From contig NZ_CP108364.1 of NCBI RefSeq assembly GCF_035946055.1, positions 3,596,001 through 3,660,000 on the forward strand: DNA of 64,000 nt, written 5' to 3'. The position numbers and the translations under genes are program-made. This document shows, piece after piece, positions 7,972-17,175 of the stretch. The notes under the pieces are model-generated. The model searched no databases. It was not told the origin of the DNA and worked only from the letters and a program-made list of their open reading frames with translations. Source of the stretch: Streptomyces sp. NBC_01341 (GTDB lineage Bacteria > Actinomycetota > Actinomycetes > Streptomycetales > Streptomycetaceae). Numbering within the stretch: position 1 is the stretch's first letter; each line of letters begins with the position of its first letter.

Positions 7972-8541
7972 GTGGCACTGCGGCATGCCGTGCTGGCGGC
8001 ACTGCTGGACGGCGAGTCCAGCGGGTACCAGCTGGCCAAGGCGTTCGACATCGGCGTCGCGAACTTCTGGCACGCCCTGCCCCAGCAGCTCTACGCCGAG
8101 CTGGCCGAGCTGGAACGGAGAGGGCTGGTGGCCGGCCGTCAGGTGATCCAGGAGACCCGCCCCAACAAGCGGCTCTTCCATGTCACCGACGCCGGCCTCG
8201 CGGAGCTGGAACACTTCGCCGCGGACGTGTCCAAGCCTTCCTCCATCCGGGACGACCTGCTCGTGAAGGTGCAGGCCGCCGACCACATCGACACCACCCC
8301 GGTCGTCCTGCAGCTCCGCGAGCGGGCCTCCGCGGCCGAGGCCAGGATCGAGCTGCTCGGCAAGGTCCTCCACCGGCTGCGCGGCGACGCGACCGAGCAG
8401 GAGTACCTGCGGACCGGGGACCGTATCGGGCCGTACCTGACGTGCCTGCGCGGGCTGTCCTTCGAACGGAGTCACCGGGACTGGTGCCTGCACACCGCGG
8501 GCGTACTCGACGAGAGGCGGACCAGCCGTGCCGAACGGTGA
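7972..8541 (+). CDS. PadR family transcriptional regulator
   Basis: The GTG at 7972 follows GAGGAGG by four bases and opens 189 residues starting ALRHAVLAALLDGESSGYQLAKAFD, the classic PadR winged-helix start. The wing reads RPNKRLFHVTDAGLAELEHF. The C-terminal half is helical and charged, as in the dimerisation region of long PadR proteins. PadR proteins repress small nearby genes in response to phenolic or other ligands. A palindrome lies just upstream, and the downstream SGNH hydrolase gene overlaps by 14 bases, so the two form one operon. The ligand is unknown. Confidence 0.85.
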   Translation: MALRHAVLAALLDGESSGYQLAKAFDIGVANFWHALPQQLYAELAELERRGLVAGRQVIQETRPNKRLFHVTDAGLAELEHFAADVSKPSSIRDDLLVKVQAADHIDTTPVVLQLRERASAAEARIELLGKVLHRLRGDATEQEYLRTGDRIGPYLTCLRGLSFERSHRDWCLHTAGVLDERRTSRAER

Positions 8542-9328
8542 GTTTCTGCGGTACGTCGCACTGGGCGACAGCCAGACCGAAGGGGTCGGGGACGGCGACG
8601 ACGAGACAGGGCTGCGCGGCTGGGCGGACCGGCTCGCGGAGCACATCGGCGCTTCGGAGCCCCGCCTGCGGTACGCCAACCTGGCCGTACGCGGACGGGT
8701 CGCCGGGCAGGTGCGCGCCGAGCAGCTGGCCCCCGCACTGGCCCTCCGCCCCGACCTGGCCACCGTCGTCGCGGGTGTCAACGACCTGCTCCGGCCGAAG
8801 TTCGACGCCGAGGGCGTGGCGGGGCAGCTCGAGGAGATGTTCGCCGCGCTCACGGCTTCCGGGGCGCGGGTGCTGACCCTGACCTTCCCCGACGTGGCGA
8901 AGATCGCGCCCGTCGCCCGCCCGGTGCGGGCCCGGGTGTTCGACATGAACGACCGCATCCGCGAGGCGGCGGCCCGGCACGGTGTCGTCCTCGCCGACGT
9001 CGCTCTCCTGCCCGTGGCCACCGATCCCCGGCTGTGGAGCGAGGACCGTCTGCACGCGAGCCCGCTCGGCCATACGCGGATCGCCGCGGCGGCTGCCCAC
9101 GCCCTGGGCCTCCTCGGTGACGACGAGAGCTGGGCCGAGCCCCTGCCACCCCAGGAGCTTCCCTCCCGCCTGCACGCGGCGGGGGCCGAACTCCGCTGGG
9201 CGGCCGGTTTCCTCGGCCCGTGGATCGGACGTCGGCTGCGCGGGAGGTCCTCGGGTGACGGCCGCAGCGCGAAGCGCCCCGAACTGCTGCCGCTGGAAGG
9301 GCAGTCGCCGGCTTCGGCTTCCTCCTGA
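8528..9328 (+). CDS. SGNH/GDSL-type hydrolase
   Basis: This 266-residue protein starts at a GTG inside the end of the PadR gene. It shows the SGNH blocks: GDSQTEGVGD with the nucleophile Ser near residue 15, the Gly of block II (NLAVRGR), GVNDLL for block III, and the block V Asp-His pair (EDRLHASPLGH). Family members are esterases or lipases that act on small acyl substrates. There is no signal peptide, so it is probably cytoplasmic. Translational coupling to PadR suggests the regulator controls this enzyme. The Arg- and Ser-rich C-terminal tail after about residue 220 is not part of the fold. Confidence 0.85.
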   Translation: MPNGEFLRYVALGDSQTEGVGDGDDETGLRGWADRLAEHIGASEPRLRYANLAVRGRVAGQVRAEQLAPALALRPDLATVVAGVNDLLRPKFDAEGVAGQLEEMFAALTASGARVLTLTFPDVAKIAPVARPVRARVFDMNDRIREAAARHGVVLADVALLPVATDPRLWSEDRLHASPLGHTRIAAAAAHALGLLGDDESWAEPLPPQELPSRLHAAGAELRWAAGFLGPWIGRRLRGRSSGDGRSAKRPELLPLEGQSPASASS

Positions 9329-9329
9329 G

Positions 9330-9353
9330 ACCCGGAGGCGGGGCCTTCCGGGT
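9330..9353. terminator. Hairpin between convergent SGNH and Rrf2 genes
   Basis: ACCCGGA and TCCGGGT form a 7-bp stem right after the SGNH stop codon. There is no T-run, as is usual for Streptomyces terminators. The remaining bases up to 9460 hold nothing recognisable. Confidence 0.45.
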
Positions 9354-9460
9354 GAGCCTCGCGGTGATAGCCGCCGACGGCTGACTTCCGGGCCTGCGCG
9401 GGGTGGACCGCTGCGGCGACACCGCGTACGCCGCCGGAGCCGCTGACCCCGGCCGTCGGG

Positions 9461-9943
9461 TCAGGAGTCCCTGTCCGCCAGCCAGTTACCGATGCCTGCC
9501 ATGGCCTGAGGGCCGTAGTCCGCCTCGACGTCACGGGCCAGGTCGGCGATCGTTACCGCCGCCAGCGACGCGCGCCAGGCCGACTCCGCCGCCCCCATCG
9601 TGCGGGCGATCGCGCAGGGGGTGCTGCAGGCGGCCGCGGGCGTCGCCAGGGGGCCTCGCTGCCGGATCTCCGTACAGACGAAGGCGGGTGCCGGGCCGTC
9701 GACTGCCTGGACGACGTCGAGGACGGTGATCGTCTCCGGTGGCCGGGTCAGGGCGTAGCCGCCCGACTTGCCCTGGGTGGAGTGGATCAGCCCCGCACGC
9801 GAGAGCGCCTGGAGCTGCTTCGCGAGGTAGCTGCCCGACACGTCGTGCAGTTCGGCCAGGCGCGCGGCGGGGACCGGCTCGCTGCTCGTCGTGAGCACGG
9901 TGCAGCAGTGCAACGCCCATTCGACTCCACCCGACATCTTCAC
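9461..9943 (-). CDS. Rrf2 family transcriptional regulator
   Basis: The protein (160 residues from GTG 9943, read VKMSGGVEWALHC) has the Rrf2 winged helix: the first helix, ARLAELHDVSGSYLAKQLQALSRAGLI, and the wing QGKSGGYALTRPPE. Cysteines occur near residues 90, 106 and 110, as in Rrf2 members that hold an Fe-S cluster, though the spacing here is not the canonical one. A TACTGT box ends six bases before GTG 9943, which favours this start and a leaderless mRNA over the GTG at 9946. It is divergent from the NmrA-like gene, with inverted repeats in between, so it probably represses that gene and itself. Confidence 0.85.
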   Translation of the reverse strand: MKMSGGVEWALHCCTVLTTSSEPVPAARLAELHDVSGSYLAKQLQALSRAGLIHSTQGKSGGYALTRPPETITVLDVVQAVDGPAPAFVCTEIRQRGPLATPAAACSTPCAIARTMGAAESAWRASLAAVTIADLARDVEADYGPQAMAGIGNWLADRDS

Positions 9944-9977
9944 CACTTCACAGTACCTTCCGGTACCCGGATAAGCA

Positions 9978-10001
9978 TTGTCCGAGTATTGTCTCGGACA
10001 A
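9978..10001. promoter_or_regulatory. Rrf2 operator between divergent genes
   Basis: TTGTCCGAG-N6-CTCGGACAA is a perfect 9-bp inverted repeat. Related half sites lie on both sides (CGGATAA at 9969 and TTATCCGAG at 10005), giving a ladder of overlapping palindromes. It covers the expected -35 region of the Rrf2 gene and the upstream region of the NmrA-like gene. Confidence 0.7.
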
Positions 10002-10088
10002 GAATTATCCGAGTTTCAGGCGTAGAGTGACGCGGTGTCGGGCATGACCGACATATCGCCCATCCATCCGCGCCAGGGAAGGTACGAC

Positions 10089-10823
10089 ATGAAGATCGCA
10101 GTGCTCGGCGGAACCGGACTCATCGGCTCACAGGTGGTCCGGGATCTCCAGGCGTCCGGACACGAGGCGGTGCCGCACTCGCAGTCCACCGGCGTCGACC
10201 TCATCAGCGGGAAGGGCCTGCGGGCCGCCCTGGCAGGGGTCGACGCCGTCGTCAACGTGACCAACTCGCCCACCTTCGACGAGGCCTCGTTCGACTTCTT
10301 CCGGACGACGATGGACAACCTGCTCGCCACCGCCCGGGAGCAGGGCGTCGGACACGCGGTGGTGCTGTCCATCGTGGGCGTCGACCGGGTGCCCGAGCTC
10401 GACTACTACCGCGCCAAGGTGCTCCAGGAGGACCTGCTCAAGGCCGGACGCGTCCCGTACTCGATCGTCCGCGCCACGCAGTTCTTCGAGTTCATGGACG
10501 CGGTCATGTCCTGGAGCGCGGACGAGGAGACCGTCCGGCTGCCCGCCACCCCGATCCAGCCCATCGCGGCCGCGGACGTGGCCGCGGTCGTCGCCGAGGT
10601 CGCGGCGGGCCGCCCCCTCCAGGGCACCCTCGACATCGCGGGCGCCGACACCTACACCCTCGACGAGCTCGGCGGCATCACGCTGGCCGCGCACGGCGAC
10701 AAGCGCACCGTCGTCACGGACGACACGGCCGGGATGTTCGCCGCGGTCCAGGGGGACGCGATCACCGCGGGACCCGACGCGCGCATCGCCCCGACCCGCT
10801 ACCGCGAGTGGCTGGCGCGCTGA
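10089..10823 (+). CDS. NmrA-like / atypical SDR NAD(P)-binding protein
   Basis: The ATG at 10089 follows GGGAAGG and opens 244 residues. The first strand and glycine loop read KIAVLGGTGLIGSQVV, a GxxGxxG Rossmann motif. The next part resembles NmrA-type and SDR family 5/7 proteins (VVLSIVGVDRVPELDYYRAKVLQEDLL, SIVRATQFFEF). The Tyr-x-x-x-Lys pair is present as YYRAK. Proteins of this group either reduce small substrates or sense the NAD(P) redox state. It is divergent from an Rrf2 gene with shared operators, so its expression is likely redox or nitrosative-stress controlled. That last point is inference from the regulator family. Confidence 0.8.
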   Translation: MKIAVLGGTGLIGSQVVRDLQASGHEAVPHSQSTGVDLISGKGLRAALAGVDAVVNVTNSPTFDEASFDFFRTTMDNLLATAREQGVGHAVVLSIVGVDRVPELDYYRAKVLQEDLLKAGRVPYSIVRATQFFEFMDAVMSWSADEETVRLPATPIQPIAAADVAAVVAEVAAGRPLQGTLDIAGADTYTLDELGGITLAAHGDKRTVVTDDTAGMFAAVQGDAITAGPDARIAPTRYREWLAR

Positions 10824-10906
10824 CCCACCCGGCGCACCCGGACACACCGTCCAGACGCGGCCGACGGGCCGACCGAGATACGGATCCGCGGCCGTAACGG
10901 ACGGCC

Positions 10907-10943
10907 CCGGAGGCCCGGCTCTCATCGGCTGCCGGGCCTCCGG
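10907..10943. terminator. Bidirectional hairpin terminator
   Basis: CCGGAGGCCCGGC and GCCGGGCCTCCGG form a perfect 13-bp stem with an 11-base loop. It lies between the convergent NmrA-like and IclR genes. Confidence 0.75.
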
Positions 10944-11044
10944 GCACGGCCCTGACAGGCCAGGGCTCCTCCGGGTACTCGGGCTCCCGGCCCGTCCGCC
11001 CGAGCGACGGACCGCCCACCGGCCGCCGCCCCGAGCCGCCCCTC

Positions 11045-11794
11045 TCAGCCGCCGAAGGACAGGCTCCTGCTCACGCGGTCCGCCGAGGCCAGCAGGCTCT
11101 CCCTGACCTGCCTCGTGCGGTACATGCGGTCCGCCCGGAAAGAGACGCCGAGCGAGCCGAGCTTCGTGCCGTGGTAGACGGGCACCGCGATGCACACGGT
11201 CCCGAGGTCGTACTCCTCGCGGTCCATCATCACCGGGGTCGACGTCGACGATTCGAGCTGCCGGAGCAGATCCTCCCGGTGGGTGATCGTGCGGGGCGTC
11301 AGGTCGGGCAGCTCGTGCCGCGCCAGGTAGTCGCCCCTCGCCTCGTCGTCCAGCTCGCGCAGGACGCACTTGCCGAGGGCCGTCGCGTGTCCGGCGTCCT
11401 CGAACCCCACCCAGAGGTCGACCTTGGGAGTCTGCGGCCCGTCGACGATCTCGGCGATCCGGATCTCGCCCTCCTCGTAGAAGGTGAGGTAGGAGGCGGC
11501 CGACACCTCGTCGCGCAGCGAGGCGAGGGCCGGGCGTATCGGGTCGACCGGGGAACCCGAGCCGTTGCCGCCGTGCAACTTGTCGCTGAGGATCAGGCCG
11601 CCGTCGTCGAGCCTGAGGAGGTACCCGTCGTCGGTGAGTCCCCGCAGCACTTCCAGAGCCTCGTCCAAGCGCAGGCCTGCCTCGCGCGCGAGCTGTGTCG
11701 CGGGCGCGCCGCCCTCGTGCGCCGCCACGGCCTCCAGCAGGCGAAACGCGTGCTGAACAGCCGCCATGGGCGTGTGGTCCGCCGGATCACCCAT
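11045..11794 (-). CDS. IclR family transcriptional regulator
   Basis: These 249 residues contain an N-terminal winged helix (AVQHAFRLLEAVAAHEGGAPATQLAREAGL) and the IclR effector domain with the diagnostic stretches GHATALGKCVLREL and DREEYDLGTVCIAVPVY. IclR proteins control catabolic or quiescence genes after binding small acids. The ATG at 11794 is used; an ATG at 11767 (MAAVQHAF) is also possible, and neither has a strong ribosome binding site. The gene lies between the NmrA-like gene and cobN, and has no clear target next to it. Confidence 0.85.
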   Translation of the reverse strand: MGDPADHTPMAAVQHAFRLLEAVAAHEGGAPATQLAREAGLRLDEALEVLRGLTDDGYLLRLDDGGLILSDKLHGGNGSGSPVDPIRPALASLRDEVSAASYLTFYEEGEIRIAEIVDGPQTPKVDLWVGFEDAGHATALGKCVLRELDDEARGDYLARHELPDLTPRTITHREDLLRQLESSTSTPVMMDREEYDLGTVCIAVPVYHGTKLGSLGVSFRADRMYRTRQVRESLLASADRVSRSLSFGG

Positions 11795-11879
11795 GCCACA
11801 AGGGTGAACCCTGGGCGCCGAGGCGGCAAGGCAGGACCGCGGGAACCCGGCCGGATCCCTGTCCGGCCGGGCGCCCGCC

Positions 11880-14800
11880 TCAGTCCTCGCCCTCCAGGTC
11901 GCCTTCCGTCTCCAGGAAGACCTTCCGCAACGCGTCGAGGACCGCGGGGTCCGGCTTCTCCCACATCCCCCGGGACTCCGCCTCCAGAAGTCGCTCGGCG
12001 ATGCCGTGGAGCGCCCAGGGATTGGCCTGCTGCAGGAACTCGCGGTTCGTCGGGTCGAGGACGTACGTCTCGGTGAGCTTGTCGTACATCCAGTCCGCGA
12101 CCACGCCCGTCGTCGCGTCGTAGCCGAACAGGTAGTCCACCGTGGCGGCCAGCTCGAAGGCGCCCTTGTAGCCGTGGCGGCGCATCGCCTCGATCCACTT
12201 GGGATTGACCACCCGGGCGCGGAAGACCCGGGACGTCTCCTCGACCAGGGTGCGGGTGCGGACCGTCTCGGGGCGGGTCGAGTCGCCGATGTACGCCTCC
12301 GGGGCGGTGCCCTTCAGCGCGCGCACGGTCGCGACCATGCCGCCGTGGTACTGGAAGTAGTCGTCCGAGTCCGCGATGTCGTGCTCACGGGTGTCGGTGT
12401 TCTTCGCCGCCACCGCGATCCGCTTGTACGCCGTCTCCATCTCGTCCCGGGCCGGGCGTCCGTCCAGCTCACGGCCGTAGGCGTAGCCGCCCCACACCGT
12501 GTACACCTCGGCGAGGTCGGCGTCCGTGCGCCAGTCGCGGGAGTCGATGAGCTGGAGCAGTCCGGCGCCGTACGTGCCGGGCCGGGAGCCGAAGATGCGG
12601 GTGGTGGCGCGCCGCTCGTCGCCGTGCTCGGCCAGGTCGGCCTGGGTGTGGGCGCGCACGAAGTTCTGCTCGGCCGGCTCGTCGAGCGAGGCGGCGAGGC
12701 GCACGGCGTCGTCCAGCAGTCCGATGGTGTGCGGGAACGCGTCGCGGAAGAAGCCGGAAATGCGCAGGGTGACGTCGATGCGCGGGCGGCCCAGTTCCTC
12801 GTACGGGATCGGCTCCAGGCCGGTGACCCGGCGCGAGGCGTCGTCCCAGACGGGGCGGACGCCGAGCAGGGCGAACGCCTCGGCGATGTCGTCGCCGGCG
12901 GTGCGCATCGCGCTGGTGCCCCACAGGGAGAGGCCCACAGAGGTGGGCCAGTCGCCGTTGTCGGCGCGGTAGCGCTCCAGGAGCGAGTCGGCGAGGGCCT
13001 GACCGGTCTCCCAGGCGAGCCGGGACGGGACGGCCTTCGGGTCGACGGAGTAGAAGTTGCGGCCGGTCGGCAGGACGTTGACCAGGCCGCGGAGCGGGGA
13101 GCCGGACGGTCCGGCGGGGACGAAACCGCCGTTCAGCGCGTGGACCGCGTGGTCCAGCTCGTCGGTCGTCGCGGCAAGGCGGGGCACGACCTCGCGGGCG
13201 GCGAAGTCGAGGATGTCGGCGACGGCCTGCGGGTGTCCGGCGGCCACGCCGGCGACGGCGGCCGGGTCCCAGCCGGCGTCGTCCATCGCCTGGACGAGCG
13301 CCCGGGCCTTCTCCTCGGTCTCATCGGCGGCGGTGCGGGTGGCGGCCGACTCGTCGAGGCCCAGCGCCTCGCGCAGGCCGGGAAGGGAGGCCGTGCCGCC
13401 CCAGATCTGCCGGGCGCGCAGGACGGCGAGGACCAGGTTGACGCGGTCCTTGCCGGCCGGAGCCGTTCCCAGGACGTGCAGGCCGTCGCGGATCTGGACG
13501 TCCTTGATCTCACAGAGCCAGCCGTCGAGATGCATGATGAAGTCGTCGAAGCCCTCGTCCTCGGGGCGGTCCTCCAGCCCCAGGTCGTGGTCGAGTTTCG
13601 CGGCCTGGATGAGGGTCCAGATCTGGGCGCGGACCGCCGGCAGCTTCGCCGGGTCCATCGCGGCGATCTGGGCGTGCTCGTCCAGGAGTTGTTCGAGCCG
13701 GGCGATGTCGCCGTAACTGTCGGCGCGGGCCATCGGCGGGACCAGGTGGTCGACGAGGGTGGCGTGCACGCGTCGCTTGGCCTGGGTGCCCTCGCCCGGG
13801 TCATTGACCAGGAACGGGTAGACCAGCGGCAGGTCGCCCAGCGCGGCGTCGGGACCGCAGGCGGCGGAGAGACCGGCGTTCTTGCCGGGCAGCCACTCCA
13901 GGTTGCCGTGTTTGCCGAGGTGGATCATCGCGTCGGCACCGAAGCCGTTGTCGTCGGCGGACGCGGCGATCCAGCGGTACGCGGCCAGGTAGTGGTGCGA
14001 GGGCGGCAGGTCGGGATCGTGGTAGATCGCGATCGGGTTCTCCCCGAAGCCGCGCGGCGGCTGGATGAGGATCAGCAGGTTCCCGCGGCGCAGGGCGGCG
14101 AGGACGATGTCGCCCTCGGGGTTGCGGGACCGGTCGACGAACATCTCGCCGGGGGCCGGGCCCCAGTGCTCCTCGACGGACGCGCGCAGCTCGGCGGGCA
14201 GCGTGGCGAACCAACGGCGGTAGTCGGCGGCGGGGATGCGGACCGGGTTGCGGGCCAGCTGTTCCTCGGTGAGCCACTCCTGGTCGTGGCCGCCGGCCTC
14301 GATGAGCGCGTAGATCAGCTCGTCGCCGTCGCCGGAGACGAGGCCGGGGATCTGCTCCTCGGGCCCGAAGTCGTAGCCCTCCGCCCGGAGCCTGCGCAGC
14401 AGTGCGACGGCGCTGGCGGGGGTGTCGAGGCCGACCGCGTTGCCGATGCGGGAGTGCTTGGTCGGGTAGGCGGACAGGACGAGCGCTATCCGCTTGTCGG
14501 CGGCCGGGATGTGGCGGAGCCTGGCGTGCCGTACGGCGATTCCGGCGACCCGGGAGGCGCGCTCGGGGTCGGCGACGTACGCGGGCAGTCCGTCCTCGTC
14601 GATCTCCTTGAAGGAGAACGGCACCGTGATCAGCCGCCCGTCGAACTCCGGCACCGCGATCTGGGTGGCCGCGTCCAGCGGGGAGACGCCCTCGTCGTTC
14701 TCCTCCCACGCCGCACGAGGGCTGGTGAGGCAGAGCGCCTGGAGCACCGGGACGTCGAGGCCGGTGAGGGCGCCCGCGTCCCAGGACTCGTCGTCACCGC

Positions 14801-15479
14801 CCGCCGACGCGGTGGCCGGCTTGGTGCCGCCCGCGGCGAGGACCGTGGTGACGATGGCGTCGGCGGCCCGGAGCGTGTCGATGAGCTCGGGCTCCGGGGA
14901 GCGCAGCGAGGCGACGTACATCGGAAGGGGGCGGGCGCCCGCGTCCTCCACGGCCGCGCAGAGCGCCTCGACGAAGTCGGTGTTCCCGCTCATGTGGTGG
15001 GCGCGGTAGTAGAGCACCGCGACGGTCGGGCCGGTCACGTCCTTGGCCGTCCGCTCCAGCGGGCCCCACGCGGGCGCCGGGGCGGGCGGCTCGAAGCCGT
15101 GGCCGGTGAGCAGCACGGTGTCGGAGAGGAAGCGGGCCAGCTGTTCCAGGTTGGCGGGGCCACCGTGCGCGAGGTAGGCGTGCGCTTCGGCGGCGATGCC
15201 GATGGGCACGGTCGAGGCGGCCATCAGCTGGGCGTCGGGGGCCTGTTCACCTGTCAGTACGACGACGGGCCGACCGGTCGCCAGCACCTGGTCCAGCCCC
15301 TCCTGCCAGGCACGTACGCCGCCGAGGAGGCGTACGACGACGAGGTCGGCACCCTCCAGCAGCTGCGGAAGGCCGTCCGGGGAGAGCCGGGAAGGGTTGG
15401 CGTAGCGGTAGCTGACCGGTCCCTGCGAGGCGCGTGCGCTCAGCAGGTCGGTGTCGGACGTCGACAGGAGCAGGATCAT
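11880..15479 (-). CDS. cobN: Cobaltochelatase large subunit CobN
   Basis: At 1199 residues this has the usual size of CobN, the large subunit that inserts Co(II) into hydrogenobyrinate a,c-diamide using ATP hydrolysed by its AAA+ partners. It has the CobN/Mg-chelatase H-type signatures GNLEWLPGKNAGLSAACGPDAALG near residue 530 and SVGLSLWGTSAMRTAGDDIAEAFALLGVRPVWD near 850, and the late block VWGGYAYGRELDG. Its ATPase partners are not in this window. The gene is monocistronic and minus-strand. A cobalamin riboswitch lies in its leader, so it is switched off when B12 is plentiful. It starts at ATG 15479. Confidence 0.95.
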   Translation of the reverse strand: MILLLSTSDTDLLSARASQGPVSYRYANPSRLSPDGLPQLLEGADLVVVRLLGGVRAWQEGLDQVLATGRPVVVLTGEQAPDAQLMAASTVPIGIAAEAHAYLAHGGPANLEQLARFLSDTVLLTGHGFEPPAPAPAWGPLERTAKDVTGPTVAVLYYRAHHMSGNTDFVEALCAAVEDAGARPLPMYVASLRSPEPELIDTLRAADAIVTTVLAAGGTKPATASAGGDDESWDAGALTGLDVPVLQALCLTSPRAAWEENDEGVSPLDAATQIAVPEFDGRLITVPFSFKEIDEDGLPAYVADPERASRVAGIAVRHARLRHIPAADKRIALVLSAYPTKHSRIGNAVGLDTPASAVALLRRLRAEGYDFGPEEQIPGLVSGDGDELIYALIEAGGHDQEWLTEEQLARNPVRIPAADYRRWFATLPAELRASVEEHWGPAPGEMFVDRSRNPEGDIVLAALRRGNLLILIQPPRGFGENPIAIYHDPDLPPSHHYLAAYRWIAASADDNGFGADAMIHLGKHGNLEWLPGKNAGLSAACGPDAALGDLPLVYPFLVNDPGEGTQAKRRVHATLVDHLVPPMARADSYGDIARLEQLLDEHAQIAAMDPAKLPAVRAQIWTLIQAAKLDHDLGLEDRPEDEGFDDFIMHLDGWLCEIKDVQIRDGLHVLGTAPAGKDRVNLVLAVLRARQIWGGTASLPGLREALGLDESAATRTAADETEEKARALVQAMDDAGWDPAAVAGVAAGHPQAVADILDFAAREVVPRLAATTDELDHAVHALNGGFVPAGPSGSPLRGLVNVLPTGRNFYSVDPKAVPSRLAWETGQALADSLLERYRADNGDWPTSVGLSLWGTSAMRTAGDDIAEAFALLGVRPVWDDASRRVTGLEPIPYEELGRPRIDVTLRISGFFRDAFPHTIGLLDDAVRLAASLDEPAEQNFVRAHTQADLAEHGDERRATTRIFGSRPGTYGAGLLQLIDSRDWRTDADLAEVYTVWGGYAYGRELDGRPARDEMETAYKRIAVAAKNTDTREHDIADSDDYFQYHGGMVATVRALKGTAPEAYIGDSTRPETVRTRTLVEETSRVFRARVVNPKWIEAMRRHGYKGAFELAATVDYLFGYDATTGVVADWMYDKLTETYVLDPTNREFLQQANPWALHGIAERLLEAESRGMWEKPDPAVLDALRKVFLETEGDLEGED

Positions 15480-15539
15480 GCGGCGTCAGCCCTTCCTCGG
15501 GGTGTCCACGCCCCGGGCAGTGTCGTCGGGTCTCCCCCT

Positions 15540-15558
15540 CCCCGGCGCGAAGCCGGGG
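15540..15558 (-). terminator. Hairpin in the expression platform of the cobN leader
   Basis: CCCCGGC-GCGAA-GCCGGGG forms a 7-bp stem between the riboswitch aptamer and cobN, followed on the minus strand by a G-rich run. It may work as the terminator or sequestering stem of the switch. Confidence 0.45.
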
Positions 15559-15559
15559 G

Positions 15560-15690
15560 TTAGGGGAAGGGAGTTCCTGACTCGCGCGGCCGGTGGGCCG
15601 TGCTCACAGTGGCGGGACCGCGCCGGAATCTCACCGGGCTTCCTCCCCTGTCGCCGTCTGGCGATGGCGGACCCGACGGACCGCCGCTAG
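15560..15690 (-). promoter_or_regulatory. Cobalamin riboswitch upstream of cobN
   Basis: On the minus strand the leader contains the conserved aptamer core: GGAAGCCCGGTGAGATTCCGG, then GCGGTCCCGCCACTGTGA (the B12-box region), and later AGTCAGGAACTCCC. This order matches the cobalamin riboswitch family. It sits about 90 bases before the cobN start. A TACTAT box at 15693-15698 is a plausible -10 for the leader. The divergent cobG promoter starts beyond it, so the switch controls only cobN here. Confidence 0.9.
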
Positions 15691-15818
15691 GCATAGTAGG
15701 CGGCGGGTGGGGGGTGCTGACCAGACGGCCCCCACCCTGACCGGGACCGCAGCGGGTGTCCCGTAGGTCACAGTGACGGCAGGGACCTGCCCCGGTCACG
15801 GTGGGTATGCTCGCCGCC

Positions 15819-17105
15819 ATGTCCGCCTCCCCCCTTACGCCCCGTTCGCCGGGCGACGCGTGTGCCCGGAGCAGTGGTGACGCCTGCCCCGGAGCCCTCC
15901 GTCTGCACCGGGCGGACGACGGTGCGCTGGCGCGGATCCGGATACCCGGCGGGGTGCTGACACCCCATCAGGCAAGGGCTCTGGGGAAGGCCGCCGAACG
16001 ACTCGGCGACGGTGAGCTGCATCTCACCTCGCGCGGGAACGTCCAGCTGCGCGGGCTCGCCCCCGGCTGCGGGGCGGAACTGGCCGGACTCCTGCGCGGA
16101 GCCGGGCTACTGCCCTCGGAACGCCACGAACGCGTACGCAACGTGGTCGCCTCCCCGCTGTCCGGGCTTGACCGCGTCGGGGCCGCCGACGTCGGACCAT
16201 GGCTGGCGGAGCTGGACCGGCTCCTCTGCGGGAGCGACCGCGCGACGCAGCTCTCCGGACGCTTCCTGTTCGCCCTCGACGACGGCCGCGGCGACGTGGA
16301 CGCACTCGGCGCCGATCTGACCCTCATCGGCCTCGGCGCCGGCGCCGCGCTCCGCGTCGGATCTGCGGACACGGTGTTCCGCCTCCCCGCCTCCGAGGGG
16401 CCCCGGGCCCTGCTCGCCGCCTCCGAGGTGTTTCTGGACGCGGCCGGCGTCTCCGGCGCCTGGCGGGTCGAGGATCTGCCCGGCGACACCAGGGACGCGC
16501 TGCCCGACGAGGTCGTCACGCGCCTTTCGCGGGCCGGCATCACCACCTCACCCGGTCGGCTCCCCCGACCCCTCGAAGCCCGCTCCCCCGCGCCGGGCCC
16601 GGTACGGGGCGGGCGGCGCGAAGCGGCGCTGTCCGTCGGCGTACCGCTCGGGCGGCTGGACCCCGCTCAGTGGCAACTGCTCTCCGGCGCTGGGGAGATG
16701 AGGCTCACCCCGTGGCGCGGAGTGGTCGTCACCGGTGTCGCGCCCGACGGGGCTGACGCCCTCGCGGGCGCCCTCGCCGAGGCAGGTCTGATCACCGGAC
16801 CCGGTTCCCCGTGGGCCGGGGTGGGCGCCTGCGTCGGGCAGCCCGGCTGCGCGAAGTCGCTGGCCGACGTACGGGCCCAGGCGAGGGCCGCCGTCGGACC
16901 GCCGGGACGGCTCCCTGTGTACTGGTCCGGCTGCGAACGCCGGTGCGGCCACCCGCGCGGGGAGTGGATCGATGTGGTCGCCACCCCGGACGGACACCGG
17001 ATCTCCCACGTGCGGGGGGACCGGGCAGAGAGGCCGGTGACGGTCCGGGACGACCCGGCCGCGCTGGCCGCTGCCGTGGCCGGGGCCCGGGGCGCCGGCC
17101 GCTGA
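15819..17105 (+). CDS. cobG: Precorrin-3B synthase CobG
   Basis: The 428-residue protein is built like nitrite/sulfite reductase half domains: ferredoxin-like repeats with [13 protein letters not shown], then the siroheme/4Fe-4S ligands CVGQPGC (about 338 and 343) and CERRC (about 372 and 376). CobG uses oxygen to convert precorrin-3A to precorrin-3B, the ring-contraction step of the aerobic route. It is divergent from cobN and upstream of cobH. A TATGCT box lies seven bases before ATG 15819 and no ribosome binding site is seen, so the mRNA is probably leaderless. An earlier in-frame ATG gives six extra residues and is less likely. Confidence 0.92.
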   Translation: MSASPLTPRSPGDACARSSGDACPGALRLHRADDGALARIRIPGGVLTPHQARALGKAAERLGDGELHLTSRGNVQLRGLAPGCGAELAGLLRGAGLLPSERHERVRNVVASPLSGLDRVGAADVGPWLAELDRLLCGSDRATQLSGRFLFALDDGRGDVDALGADLTLIGLGAGAALRVGSADTVFRLPASEGPRALLAASEVFLDAAGVSGAWRVEDLPGDTRDALPDEVVTRLSRAGITTSPGRLPRPLEARSPAPGPVRGGRREAALSVGVPLGRLDPAQWQLLSGAGEMRLTPWRGVVVTGVAPDGADALAGALAEAGLITGPGSPWAGVGACVGQPGCAKSLADVRAQARAAVGPPGRLPVYWSGCERRCGHPRGEWIDVVATPDGHRISHVRGDRAERPVTVRDDPAALAAAVAGARGAGR

Positions 17106-17175
17106 AGACGCATCACCCCTGTTCGACTCACCCCCTGTTCGACGCAGAGACGTAGAAGAAGAAAGCGACAGCACT

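Noticed and set aside
12006..15563. An 1185-codon open frame antisense to cobN
   Set aside because: It is a mirror of the cobN codon pattern; cobN has clear family motifs and a riboswitch, the antisense frame has neither.
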